From Kitagawia praeruptora (lineage: Eukaryota; Streptophyta; Magnoliopsida; Apiales; Apiaceae): a DNA stretch of 64,000 nucleotides. Shown one piece after another: positions 54,577-64,000 of the stretch. Positions within the stretch are counted from its first letter, which is position 1. Every line of letters begins with the position of its first letter. The stretch lies in NCBI GenBank assembly GCA_037693485.1, contig CM075345.1:94136001-94200000 (forward strand). The letters are read 5' to 3'. Made by a program: the position numbers and the translations under genes. The notes beneath the pieces are model-generated. The model was given only the letters and a program-made list of their open reading frames with translations. It searched no databases and was not told the DNA's origin.

Positions 54577-54582
54577 AGTACT

Positions 54583-55890
54583 ACTTGTTTTACTTGTATA
54601 ACATTTGAAACGTACTACACGTATAGTTTAAAAGTAAATTTTCAATATGTATAGTTCACCAACCTATGCAACCTGTAGTTTTTTTTTTCAGCAGCTCTTT
54701 GTTTGTGTTATAACGCGTGATTTCCGAACAAAAACTCTTCCTGACTTGGTGCATGTTTGGCAAACTAAAATTCCCACTTATTTGGGCCTAAAGCCCGTTT
54801 AACTTTTAGACCGACGGTTTGGCAAAATAATTGATGGGGTTTTTATTCACTTAAATGTTATAAGTTGAAGGAAAATAATAGAATTACATAAAATTTTACA
54901 AAAAATTATACAAAATGATAAGTGTAATGTTTAATGAACCTTGCATTTACATTATTATCAACCAATAAAAACATTAATTAGTGAAATTCAAATCATTCCG
55001 TTAATTTTTTTATACATATTTTCTGTGCACCTAATATTACTCTAAATTGAATGTTGGTTCATGTTAACTTTTCACTTATTTGTAAACCACTTTTTTCCTC
55101 TCCCCATTATCGATATCAAAACCTAATAAAATAAATAGCTCTTTCCATAAATATCTATATTACAAAATACTTTGCACTAAATATTTGGTATTTTGGAATG
55201 TTTTAATTGGATGGTCCTGGCGGACCCATTATAATTATAACCTATCAAAAAATTGTCATGTCATTTGATAACAATTTTTGGTACATAATTTGGTAACTCT
55301 AGCATTAATCTTTACAATATTCCTATTTTACATTCATTAAACCGCTTAACATATCAATTGTTGCTTAACATCCAAAAGTTCCTAATTTCATAACGACATC
55401 AGACGTAACTACAGATAATCAAAGCTAAATGAACACGAGGTGGTGAAATATTGCAATTTTCGCTTTTTCAAGATAAGAAAATCCACTTTGTAGTTGATGT
55501 TCTAGCTTAACCAAGCTTAACAATTTACAGAAGCAAATCGGTAGAAAAATTTTACTTGTGTACGCGCAAGAGTTGAGAGTGGAATTAAGAACACATCACA
55601 TGATCACAGACTGCAGCATTTGCCTAAGTTTTTCATTTGTATTTGAACTGTAGACAGGGACGTGGTTTTGGTTGACGTTGAGCTCGTATTTTACATACAG
55701 ATAATTAGTTTTGAGGTAATTAAAATTTTTGATCAGCAAGTTATTTCACATTGATTAGATCTTGTTCATGCCATTTGAAGGTTTTGTCCTTTTGAATTGT
55801 GTCATGAATCAAAATCTGGTTCAAATTATGTCTAAGATCGAGGGTGGTACTAAATCTCTGCTTGAAGGCTAAAATTAAAGGGTGGGGGCG
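54583..55890. other. AT-rich intergenic DNA inside duplication unit 1
   Basis: No gene recognised. No counterpart is seen in the second unit, so this is probably inserted or newly gained sequence. Confidence 0.4.
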
Positions 55891-55900
55891 TAAATTCTAC

Positions 55901-56596
55901 GAAAAAATGACATAAATACCCCATTTTTTAATAAAATTGACGAGAATAACACAAATCATGGATGGTGGGCTGTGGCCATAAATAACTCTCTATTACGCAT
56001 TTGGGAAAGGAGTAATAGATTTTATACATATTACGCATTTGGAAGAGGGATACTCCCTCCGTCCCAGTGAATTATATACGTTTGTTCTGGGCACGGAGAC
56101 CAAGAAAATGTATAGAAAATGAGTAAAGTTTGATGAAAAGTGGGTAAAGTGGTGGGACCTATCAATATTTAATAATAGATTTGAGATAGTGGAGGAAAGT
56201 AGTGGGTGTAATAGTGTTTTATATTATAAATTTGAGATAGTGGAGGAAAGTTAGTGGGTGTAATAGTATTTTTTATTATTAAAACTTTACTATTTTTGGA
56301 ATGTATAGAAATGATGGGACACCCCAAAATAGTAAGTGTATAGAAATGAGTGGGACGGAGGGAGTAATAGACTTGTCAGGAAAGCCTATTACACATTTGG
56401 AATGGGTAACCCATATTACCCATTCTCCAAATGCGTAATAGATAAAAAATCTATATTAGTTACCTCAATATCAAATGCGTAACCCTATTACTCTCATATG
56501 AAATGCGTAATAGACGAGTATTTATGGTCATCATCAGTGGTTTGAGGTATTCTTGTTATGTGATATAGCTTTTTTGGGTATTGTTGGCCAAAGCTC
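55901..56596. mobile_element. Second short Mutator-like element with 10-bp target duplication
   Basis: TAAATTCTAC is repeated exactly at 55891-55900 and 56597-56606. The left end GAAAAAATGACATAAATACCCC is loosely mirrored by the right end GGGTATTGTTGGCCAAAGCTC. The interior has ATTACGCATTTGG tokens in the left half and CCAAATGCGTAAT in the right half, giving a fold-back layout. A Stowaway MITE (56051-56366) is nested in it. No coding capacity. Confidence 0.6.
56051..56366. mobile_element. Stowaway-type MITE, 316 bp
   Basis: The ends TACTCCCTCCGTCCCAG and GTGGGACGGAGGGAGTA are inverted, with TA ends. It belongs to the same family as 54065-54381. An internal duplication of about 60 bp contains TTTGAGATAGTGGAGGAAAG twice. 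Confidence 0.9.
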
Positions 56597-56979
56597 TAAA
56601 TTCTACTTATGGCTAGGCCAAATATTATTGACGGATGTGTATATCTACTTTTTCAGACTTGCATAACTAGAAAAACTGACCTTTCCGCGGTGATAAAAAC
56701 TTAAATGCAGAAAGAATATGAGGTTAGTACTGGATTTCGCAAGCATTCTATTAAGTTTGGGACTGTGTGGTAGAAACATGGTTAGCAGAACTGATGTAGA
56801 AAGCTGAAAAATCCACCAAATAAGGAAGCTAATTAAAATCTGGTTGATTGGTGGCTTTGGTTTTACAATAAATTGAACTACTAAATACCCTATACCCACC
56901 AACTTGGAGCTGTCAATTTAATCCCCTCACATTAGCTCTAATATCCGTATAGCTATTAAGATTGCACACAGATTTATGC

Positions 56980-57290
56980 AGCTAACATATGCAGTTAGTC
57001 TATTGTTATGACAAGTCAGTTGCTGTCTTAGGTTCTCAAACAGCATCTTTGCCGATTGAGCGACAGTAATCCCCACATAATGATTCTTTAAAATTGACTA
57101 ATAGTCTTTTTCTAATACTATCAGCATCTTTGTTATCAAAAGACAAGATTCAAATCTAACTTAATTGCAGCGTATCAACTTTCTAAACTCAAGACAATAC
57201 AAAGATGGAGGTGGGGTTCTTGATTATATGCATATCTCTATCAGTGTTAACATCTTTAAGCTACCAAGAGGCTGTCATTTAGACCTAGTG
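56980..57290. repeat. Segmental duplication block, unit 1 (matches 60500-60790)
   Basis: GCTGTCTTAGG, GATTGAGCGAC, TTGACTAATAGTC and AACTTAATTGCAG occur in the same order in both blocks. It is non-coding sequence that was downstream of the cell wall protein gene before duplication. Confidence 0.8.
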
Positions 57291-57299
57291 ACCTACCAT

Positions 57300-57803
57300 A
57301 TGTTGAATATACAATAACAAAAGCAAAACTCAAATCGAATAAACAAGAAAAAAAATATAAACGACATTCGCGCAAGACAAAGACAAAGATTTATGTGGTT
57401 CGGAAATTCTAATCCACAAAATGTACTAATTTTGTATTAATCTCTCACAATTGTGTTGTGTTGTGTTTTACAATTAGAGAATATTTTTTTGGGTAGCACT
57501 CTAGAAAGAACCAACTTTATATAGAGAGTGCAAGAGAGAACCATCACAAAATACATACATTTAATTTTTTATATGAAAAATAATTAATAAATCTTAATTA
57601 AGAAATTGAAAATGAAATTACACCAACTTTTCTTTTTTGCAAAATTATTAAAAATTAATGAAATTACCCAAATCAATTCTACCATAAAATCAAATTTATC
57701 CAAAATGATTCTACAGTAGAATCAAATTCAAATCAAATTTTTTGTTTAAATTTTATGTGTTAAATCCTTTATAAAGTTTATATGTCATTAGTATTCTACA
57801 CAT
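57300..57803. other. Intergenic DNA with a possible old LTR fragment
   Basis: GATTTATGTGGTTCGG (about 57390) is a motif I have often seen in plant LTR retrotransposon ends, but no boundary, duplication or partner is visible. Nothing else is recognised. Confidence 0.25.
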
Positions 57804-57918
57804 TGTTATAGAAATCGGTCAAAATTTTGGAACCGATTCGGCCAATTTTGCATCACCCGATAAATCGTAAATCGGTACCTCAACCGAATAGTTCTGATTT
57901 CCGAAATTTATAACACTG
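57804..57918. mobile_element. CCGATTT-family MITE-like repeat, copy 2
   Basis: TGTTATAGAAATCGG at the left and TTTCCGAAATTTATAACACTG at the right are imperfect inverted ends. The interior is the reverse of copy 1 (AATTTTGGAACCGATTCGG ... CACCCGATAAATCG). Confidence 0.65.
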
Positions 57919-58980
57919 ATTCTACATTAGAATCAAAATTTATGTTTTTAAAAATTTTATTTATAATTTATTAACAAAATTCTATGATGGAATCAATGTT
58001 TCTTTTCAGAACTTTATATAAGAAGGTTTTTGGCATGAAATAATGGCCTTTATAAAAGAAATATATTAAAATTTGTAACTTTAATTAGAATCCAATTCTG
58101 AAATTCGTAACTCAAATCACAATCTGAACTCCACAACTATTACTTCTTGAGTCTACACATTTTTTTTAAAGTATGTACTTCTTGAGTCTGTACTTAAAAT
58201 AAAGTAAAATCCATCGAAATGCATAGAATCGCTTTCTCCCCCATTTTGATACTATATAGCGGATCATAGAAATTCGACGTTGTTACTCTAGAGTCCATAT
58301 TTATGTTCCTGAGAATATTTGAAGTTCCGTGATTCGAACTTAGAGAACTTTGATATGAGAGCATGTTAATTAGCGATCTAACTCTCTTATTTTTTAACAA
58401 ACAAAAAAATCATAGATCTATGCATTTTTTTCATTTAAGTACATTTTTTGGTGTTGCAAAATTATACCACCGCATAATTAGTTAATAAATGATCATATTT
58501 GTTGTAGTGAATTATATTCAAATCCTATCCTCCACAGCAGACAATGTAGCGAACATCTAAATTTTAAAGAAAAACTATACCATATAATAGCATCTCTAAG
58601 AGATTCCTACATTCATTATTAAAAATAATATAAATAAATGGTTATTTACAAATTATTATATTGGTTTATGTGTCAAACTCTAATAATATTCTTTATATTA
58701 GCTCTTTATTTATAATTTATTCATAAATCAACCCTATTATAATTGTAAAAATTGGTGGATATGAATACTTTATTATTAAAATAAAAGTTAAGAGCTATTA
58801 ATGGCTCTTAGAAATGAGGAGAGAGAAGAGCCTCTTAGTTTTAAGAGCCACTAAGAATTTCTTGGAACAACATTTTCATTTTTCCTCCTTATTTTTTGAG
58901 TTAAAAGCTCAAGTAGAGAGACTCTTGAAGATGCTCTAATATATATCACCATGTGTAATTTGCAAATGGAACAACAATTT
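57919..58980. other. AT-rich intergenic DNA between the duplication units
   Basis: No gene. Around 58530-58560 the stretch CCACAGCAGACAATGTAGCG resembles 61034-61053, marking the end of duplication unit 1. Confidence 0.5.
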
Positions 58981-59115
58981 GACATAGCACAAACAATTAT
59001 TCAATTGGCCGTCAAAGCAGTTGGAGGTAATTTGGAGCAAAGGCACTTAAATTTTACGCACATTTACTAGATAAAGTTTCACCCGATTAAACCAAAACAT
59101 GAAGTACTATATAAG
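58981..59115 (+). promoter_or_regulatory. Conserved proximal promoter and TATA box of the second cell wall protein gene
   Basis: GACATAGCAC, GGCCGTCAAAGCAGTTGG and ATAAAGTTTCACCCG are shared with copy 1. TATATAAG lies at 59108-59115, about 95 bases before the ATG at 59210. The homology with copy 1 fades upstream of about 58975, one edge of the duplication. Confidence 0.75.
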
Positions 59116-59209
59116 AAGACCTCCGCTACCACTTTCTTCATCACAACAAGTTCCTATCTTCTTCTTCATCAACACATCCTTTCTGCTCACTGAAGAAGTA
59201 GTTAGCGCA

Positions 59210-59590
59210 ATGGCCATCAAAGCTACCTCAGTTCTCGCCTTTCTTGTAATCCTCAACGTTCTAGTCTCGTTTGCCATTGGACGTGACATCCCAAAGGACT
59301 CCAAAAATGTTGATGTGAAAAAACCGGAGACTTTTAATCAAGAAGGCAGTGTCCTCATTCCAGGAATCGGGCGTGTCATGATTCCACCAAAGAAGAAGTA
59401 CTTTTTCAAAGGGGTTAATCCTTTCACTTACAATCCCGTAACAGGCAGAAATACAGGACACGGAATCAGCATCCCCACTCTCCCTAATACTGGTTTACCT
59501 GGCTACATTCCCGGAAACGATGACACCTTTATCCCCAACCCTGGTTTTGAGGTCCCCACCGGTTTTCCAGCACCACCTATTCGTAATTAG
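59210..59590 (+). CDS. Small secreted putative cell wall protein, copy 2
   Basis: An intronless 126-residue protein almost identical to copy 1. It has the same signal peptide (changed at two or three residues: VILNVL for VIFSVL), the same GSVLIPGIGRVMIPP, NPFTYNPVTG and NPGFEVP blocks, and the same PAPPIRN end. KKKYFFKG replaces KKKKCFFKG, so this copy has no cysteine, and TGRNT replaces TGKNT. An in-frame ATG at 59099 is rejected as start because the TATA box (59108) lies inside that extension. The protein is exported; its function in the wall is not known. The 3' flank keeps similarity to copy 1, with AATAAA at 59810. Confidence 0.88.
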   Translation: MAIKATSVLAFLVILNVLVSFAIGRDIPKDSKNVDVKKPETFNQEGSVLIPGIGRVMIPPKKKYFFKGVNPFTYNPVTGRNTGHGISIPTLPNTGLPGYIPGNDDTFIPNPGFEVPTGFPAPPIRN

Positions 59591-59809
59591 AAGTTGCCTT
59601 CATCGACTATAAGGTGTCCTGTGTCAAGTTCAACGGAATCAAGAGCTTAATCAGATATTAGTATGCATGACACTTACCATTGTACGTCGAGAGTACTGGT
59701 TGCGTCTCCTTAATTTCTAGCTATTTGTATACCACATTCTTCTGTAATCACTTTCTGTCAATTTGTATTTCAGTATTGTATTTCTTGTAATAGTTCAGCG
59801 CTTGAAATG

Positions 59810-59815
59810 AATAAA
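59810..59815 (+). terminator. Polyadenylation signal of copy 2
   Basis: AATAAA lies about 220 bases after the stop, at the place homologous to 53463. Confidence 0.6.
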
Positions 59816-60094
59816 AATTATGTGTTAGATTAAAGTGAACATGCAATGCATGCATCGACCTTTAGTGATTATATGGAAAGCGTACACTTGACTTGATCAT
59901 AGATAATACAAATAAACAATGTACGAATCCTGGGCTCTAAAGACCTCCGACAATGTTTCATAGCACAAACTTGTCAACTTAACGAATCACAGAATTATTT
60001 TTATCAGGTAAAGAAAAAACAGGGTATAATGTGCAAGAAGATTAAATTTGGTGAGTAGTACTACCTATTTCTACTGGTTGAATGGAAAAGGAGG

Positions 60095-60200
60095 AATGTA
60101 TCTGCAAAAACACTGACACAAATTAAATGTGGGGGATCTTGAGCTTTGAAATCTGGAAATTACAGCAGAAACAGGGTAATAATGCTTCGCTTCATTCATT
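60095..60200. repeat. Segmental duplication block, unit 2 (matches 53580-53710)
   Basis: ATGTATCTGCA, AACACTGACACAAAT and GAAATCTGGAA occur in the same order in both blocks downstream of the two genes. Confidence 0.8.
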
Positions 60201-60362
60201 AGTGCTCAGTTGGTGCATAAATACCATTTTCCTGGTATTTTCCCATTGTGTAAATTTCACAGTTTAAAAGCAGTAAATTTTATTACTCCCTCAATCTCAT
60301 AATTTTTGTCTTAGTTTGAATTTTCAAAGTTAAATTTATCAATTTTGACCCATAAATTAAAA

Positions 60363-60452
60363 TTTATCGGTAATTTTGCAATCGCCGATTTTTGCAAAAT
60401 CGGCCGAATCGGTTCTAAAATTTTGACCAATTTTTGGCCGATTTCTATAACA
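60363..60452. mobile_element. CCGATTT-family MITE-like repeat, copy 3 (partial)
   Basis: TTTTTGCAAAATCGGCCGAATCGG and a CCGATTTCTATAACA end match the right half of copy 1; the left half is missing or diverged. Confidence 0.6.
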
Positions 60453-60499
60453 GAGGGATAAACACGTATTCTATTTATATGGACCCGTGTTATTAACAT

Positions 60500-60790
60500 A
60501 TGATGTTAGTCTGAGATTATGACAAACAATGGCTGTCTTAGGTATGCAAACAGCATAGTTCCCGATTGAGCGACTGTAACAGCAACATCATGATTCTCTA
60601 ATTGACTAATAGTCGTTATCTAATTCTATCAGCATCCATGTAATCAAAAATCCAATCCCAACTTAATTGCAGTACTTTAACTTTAAAAACTTCAGAAAAC
60701 ACAAAGGTGGAGGAGGTGGGGATCTTAGTTATTGCCTATCCCATCAGTCTTAATATCTTAAGCTACCAAAATTGGCAGCTGTCACCTAGA
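60500..60790. repeat. Segmental duplication block, unit 2 (matches 56980-57290)
   Basis: Collinear with unit 1, with many substitutions and small indels. Similarity continues weakly to about 61085 (CTACAGCAGGCAGTGTAGC). Confidence 0.8.
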
Positions 60791-61089
60791 TGACCTGCAA
60801 TTTTATGCTGATCACAAATACTAACTTTTCGAGTTTGTTTCCAAAAATTATTAGTAAGTAATATCCAAATATGCAATAAGATGTTGAAAATAAGGACAGC
60901 CTATCAATGATCTGGCTATTCTTCTTTCTTTCTTTCTTTTTACCACAACACCAATGAAAAAACAATTGGTCAAAAGTATGCAACGCAGAATGATCATTTA
61001 TTTCCTAGTCATGCCAACGAAAGCCTTGGCACTACAGCAGGCAGTGTAGCAAATGTCTAATAATTGAATACTAAAACTATAAATATAAC

Positions 61090-64000
61090 CCATATCTTTG
61101 GCTTTGATAAAACATAAAAGGCTAAAAACTTGATATCTGAACTCATGACAACCACAAGCAAGAAATAAATTCCAAACTATCAGCTCTTTAAACTTCTACC
61201 CATGGTCTCCTACTGAGGTTTCGATGCGTGAATTACTGAATTGCTGTATGTACTAAGTTTATGTATCCTAATTCCTAAAATACTTTGTTCACCTATAGAT
61301 TTGGCTAACCAACTTCAGAAACCGGCCAAGCTCTGTCAGCTGTGCCAAGATTTTACTTCTTTGTTTCTAGTACACAATTCCTAATACTAGTTAAGCCGTG
61401 AAATTTAGGCCTACTAATGCTTTATAATCCATATACTCCCCTTCCCTTGGTCAAAAATCTAAACTGCATCCTTTCTCCTAAGACAACAGTTCTTGGCCTG
61501 TCAAGATTGGTACCCCACAAATACTCACACTACTATAGTCGATGTGCTGGACAATATTTAGTAGAAAAAGAAGAAAGTGCAACATAGTGAAATCTGGTAG
61601 TAGTTGACCAGAATATATAAAAGAAAAACCTTGTGCGAATAAAACCACATTTATTTTCACAACTTTGCGACTCTTCTACGAAAATTTACCACTAACAGAT
61701 AAAGAGAGCCTTTAGAGTTCAGATGAAGGATTAAGGGATCTACATTCTACAATACAAATAGAAAAGCAAACCCACCTTGTCTAGGTGAGTTAGAATATAT
61801 TTTTCATTTTTCATGAATAACAAGAAGAAAGTAGCCCATGTCAAGCCTGACGCCAACCCCACCCCGCAGAAATTAAAAGGCAGTTAAAATTTTGTTAAAA
61901 ATAAAAAGCCAAGTAATAAGTAAAAATTTTTGAATCAGCTTATCTATCACTTCTTCAAATGAAATCCAATAATACAACACAATACAAGATCCAAACCATT
62001 CTACTTGGAATATTGATGTCATATTGATTCTATAACATCATTTTGCAATTAACTGCCCGATGTGATACTCCAGTGTAGACCAATACATCATCCTTACGAA
62101 GTAAAAGAAAACTTCTGTACAACTGCAATGGCTACGACATTTCTGAATCAAGATATCTCAGATGGTGAGAAGTACTTCGGCACAATATTGTGTGGAAGCC
62201 TACTTTGATATAGAAGATATGTATTGATGTTGATGTTGACGTACAGTCAATAGTTAAATTGGTAGACACAAAGGCAACATTCTCCAATAGCTGACCACGT
62301 GAACATAAATGGAAGTAAAAGCAAGTAAAAGTACTACTACATCTTCTATGAGTACTAAAGAAGAGTGAGTTCGCTTGATTTGCATAAAAACATAAAGAAT
62401 GCATTGGAAAACTATAGCAGAGTAAGATGCTTGACACACTGAACGCACCTTGAGGAAGCACAATGCCATTATTCTTATTTTAAGGTTGACGACAATTGAC
62501 AGATGATTGGTATATCATTACTGACATAGATAAGCCAGCTGGCATATTACACCTAAACAGAAAAGCAGAAATCCAATTGCTAGACCTCGATATCTAGAAA
62601 AGGGGTCTCTCAACAGGTTCCGATTTACCATTAGCAACAGTAAACTCGAGGACTATAAAAGATAAGAAAACAGGGGAAGTGTACCGCATGTTGAATAAAG
62701 GATCATGTTAAATGATAGGTGCAAAGAGGCATGTGGGAATTTGTCCATCAATGCCTCGAGAAAAAGACTACCAAACTGGGTAACCAAGCAAATTGGTATT
62801 AAGAACCGGCTATAAGTTCCATTGAAGGATGTTATGACCTCCACCAACATTTTATAGTATCTAGGAGTCTAACACATTTCTAATACCATCCTACCACCAA
62901 ACAAACACTTTGACCGTGCAGTAACGGATTCTTACTTATGGATGAACCCCATGTAAATTCTTGAAGAGTTTTAAACTTTCATGTAGACAGCTCAGTGAGA
63001 AAAAGAGGGGAAAAAACGCACATGTAGTCTTTATACTATCTCGTGATCAAGTGGATGGATTTAATCCATGCATATTCGTGTCGCTATGACTCGTATGGTA
63101 TCCAATCTCACTTTTTCTGGTAAGCGGGAACTATGCTCTTACCACTATAAATATATGATATTGCACTAGAAGAAGATTTGATATTATCCAACAAAATATA
63201 TTCTCAAACCAATTCGTGCGTTTAAATGCTTGCAGACTATGCAAGGTTCAGATAAAGCACAGATCCTTCCGATAAGCAAGGACTGTGGTCTGAAAACTAT
63301 TAATACATGATAATACATTATCATCCAACTATATAGTTTCTCAAACTTATCTGCAAGTTTAAATAGTACCAACTACGCACCTTACAGACGAAGCAGAGAC
63401 AGTCAATCTCATAAGACAAATTCTAAGGAACAAAAATAAGAGTGCAGGAAAGTTAATAAAATAGTACTCCATCCATGTCTAGTATTTGAATTTGTTTTTG
63501 TCATATTAAGTAAAAATTCTATGCCTAGGGATACATTTTAATAATCGGGAAAACTAAAATCCTAGTCAGCCTACGATGTATCAACATTTTCCGTCTGGTG
63601 AAACTGCACAACTATGAATTTCCTTGGTATCAACTACAATATTTCAGTTTTACTTAAAATGTGTTACTGTTAATGGTATCTTCCTATTCAGTTCCAATTT
63701 ATGCACAGCAGTCGGACTTGCATTTAGAAAAAATAGACCTAATCATAAATTACATAACAGCCTACAAAGTATATGCAGTCAAACAAATATATCAAATACA
63801 AATCCATTTCCTATTTTTTATTAGTGCTAGGGCTAAACCACCTCTTTCACATTCAATTACGAAAATAAAAACATAGCTAATAACCAGTTGAAACAACCAC
63901 ATTTGAAAAGCAACGAGTTGCGTAAAATGACAATATCCAAAAGACACAATACAATCCAACCTAACAATTGAATCAATCCAAGTCTTTCTTAACTCGAATC
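61090..64000. other. Intergenic or intronic DNA to the right edge, no gene recognised
   Basis: Short ORFs on the minus strand (61478-61660, 62132-62461, 62653-62850, 63184-63372) show no domain. The base composition is slightly less AT-biased than in the deep intergenic parts. It could be introns or UTR of a minus-strand gene lying to the right, but I see no supportable exon. A single Stowaway-like end (GTACTCCATCCATGTC) occurs near 63464 without a partner. Confidence 0.4.

Noticed and set aside
59099..59209. N-terminal extension of the second cell wall protein ORF
   Set aside because: The TATA box lies inside the extension, so this ATG would not be in the mRNA. Copy 1 starts at the homologous internal ATG with a perfect signal peptide.
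60281..60300. Stowaway end (ACTCCCTCAATCTC)
   Set aside because: Only one weak end is seen; no inverted partner within several hundred bases. The same holds for 63464.
62132..62850. Minus-strand exons of a gene at the right edge
   Set aside because: Short ORFs without domain; possible splice borders are not better than chance, so no gene is called.

Overview
The window is plant nuclear DNA, almost certainly eudicot. It is dominated by nested LTR retrotransposons of plant lineages, carries Stowaway-, hAT- and Mutator-like elements, and has one small plant secreted-protein gene family. No single feature fixes the species; an asterid such as an Apiaceae member is only a guess. No rRNA, tRNA, CRISPR or prokaryotic operon was seen.

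Positions 1-24105 are one nest. The outer element is an old, frame-broken Copia element of SIRE/Sirevirus type (Copia-2, minus strand). Its right LTR ends at 24105 and its left end lies outside the window. A younger relative (Copia-1, minus strand) is inserted in Copia-2's 3' accessory ORF and fills 1-9309, also running off the left edge. Copia-1's gag zinc knuckle is split by a solo LTR (5852-7469, duplication TTACA). Copia-2's own 5' LTR is split by a complete but pol-less Athila-like element (16106-23550, duplication GTCCC) of the same family as that solo LTR.

Positions 24106-40389 hold intergenic DNA with a TOPLESS-like exon relic and two adjacent TIR elements in a TA microsatellite. A full-length Tekay-type chromovirus (30002-38966, duplication ATATG) is inserted into an older, oppositely oriented LTR of its own family, just downstream of that LTR's TATA box. 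A degraded coding remnant follows.

Positions 40390-45922 are a solo Sirevirus-like LTR (duplication AGGTG) interrupted by a Tnt1/Tork-type Copia element that lacks the reverse transcriptase and RNase H (Copia-3, 41785-45880).

Positions 45923-64000 are AT-rich intergenic DNA with several MITEs, two short Mutator-like elements with 10-bp target duplications, and the only convincing host genes. These are two near-identical tandem copies of a small secreted 'putative cell wall protein' gene (52900-53283 and 59210-59590). Each has a conserved proximal promoter and TATA box, and both sit in a tandem segmental duplication that was later stretched by MITE insertions.

The most unusual pattern is that each Sirevirus-like LTR family here carries its own dispersed, near-palindromic token (ATCCTGAT, ATCCGTTGAT, ACTTCTCGAAT). 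A similar token pattern (ATGCGTAA) recurs in the two short Mutator-like elements.
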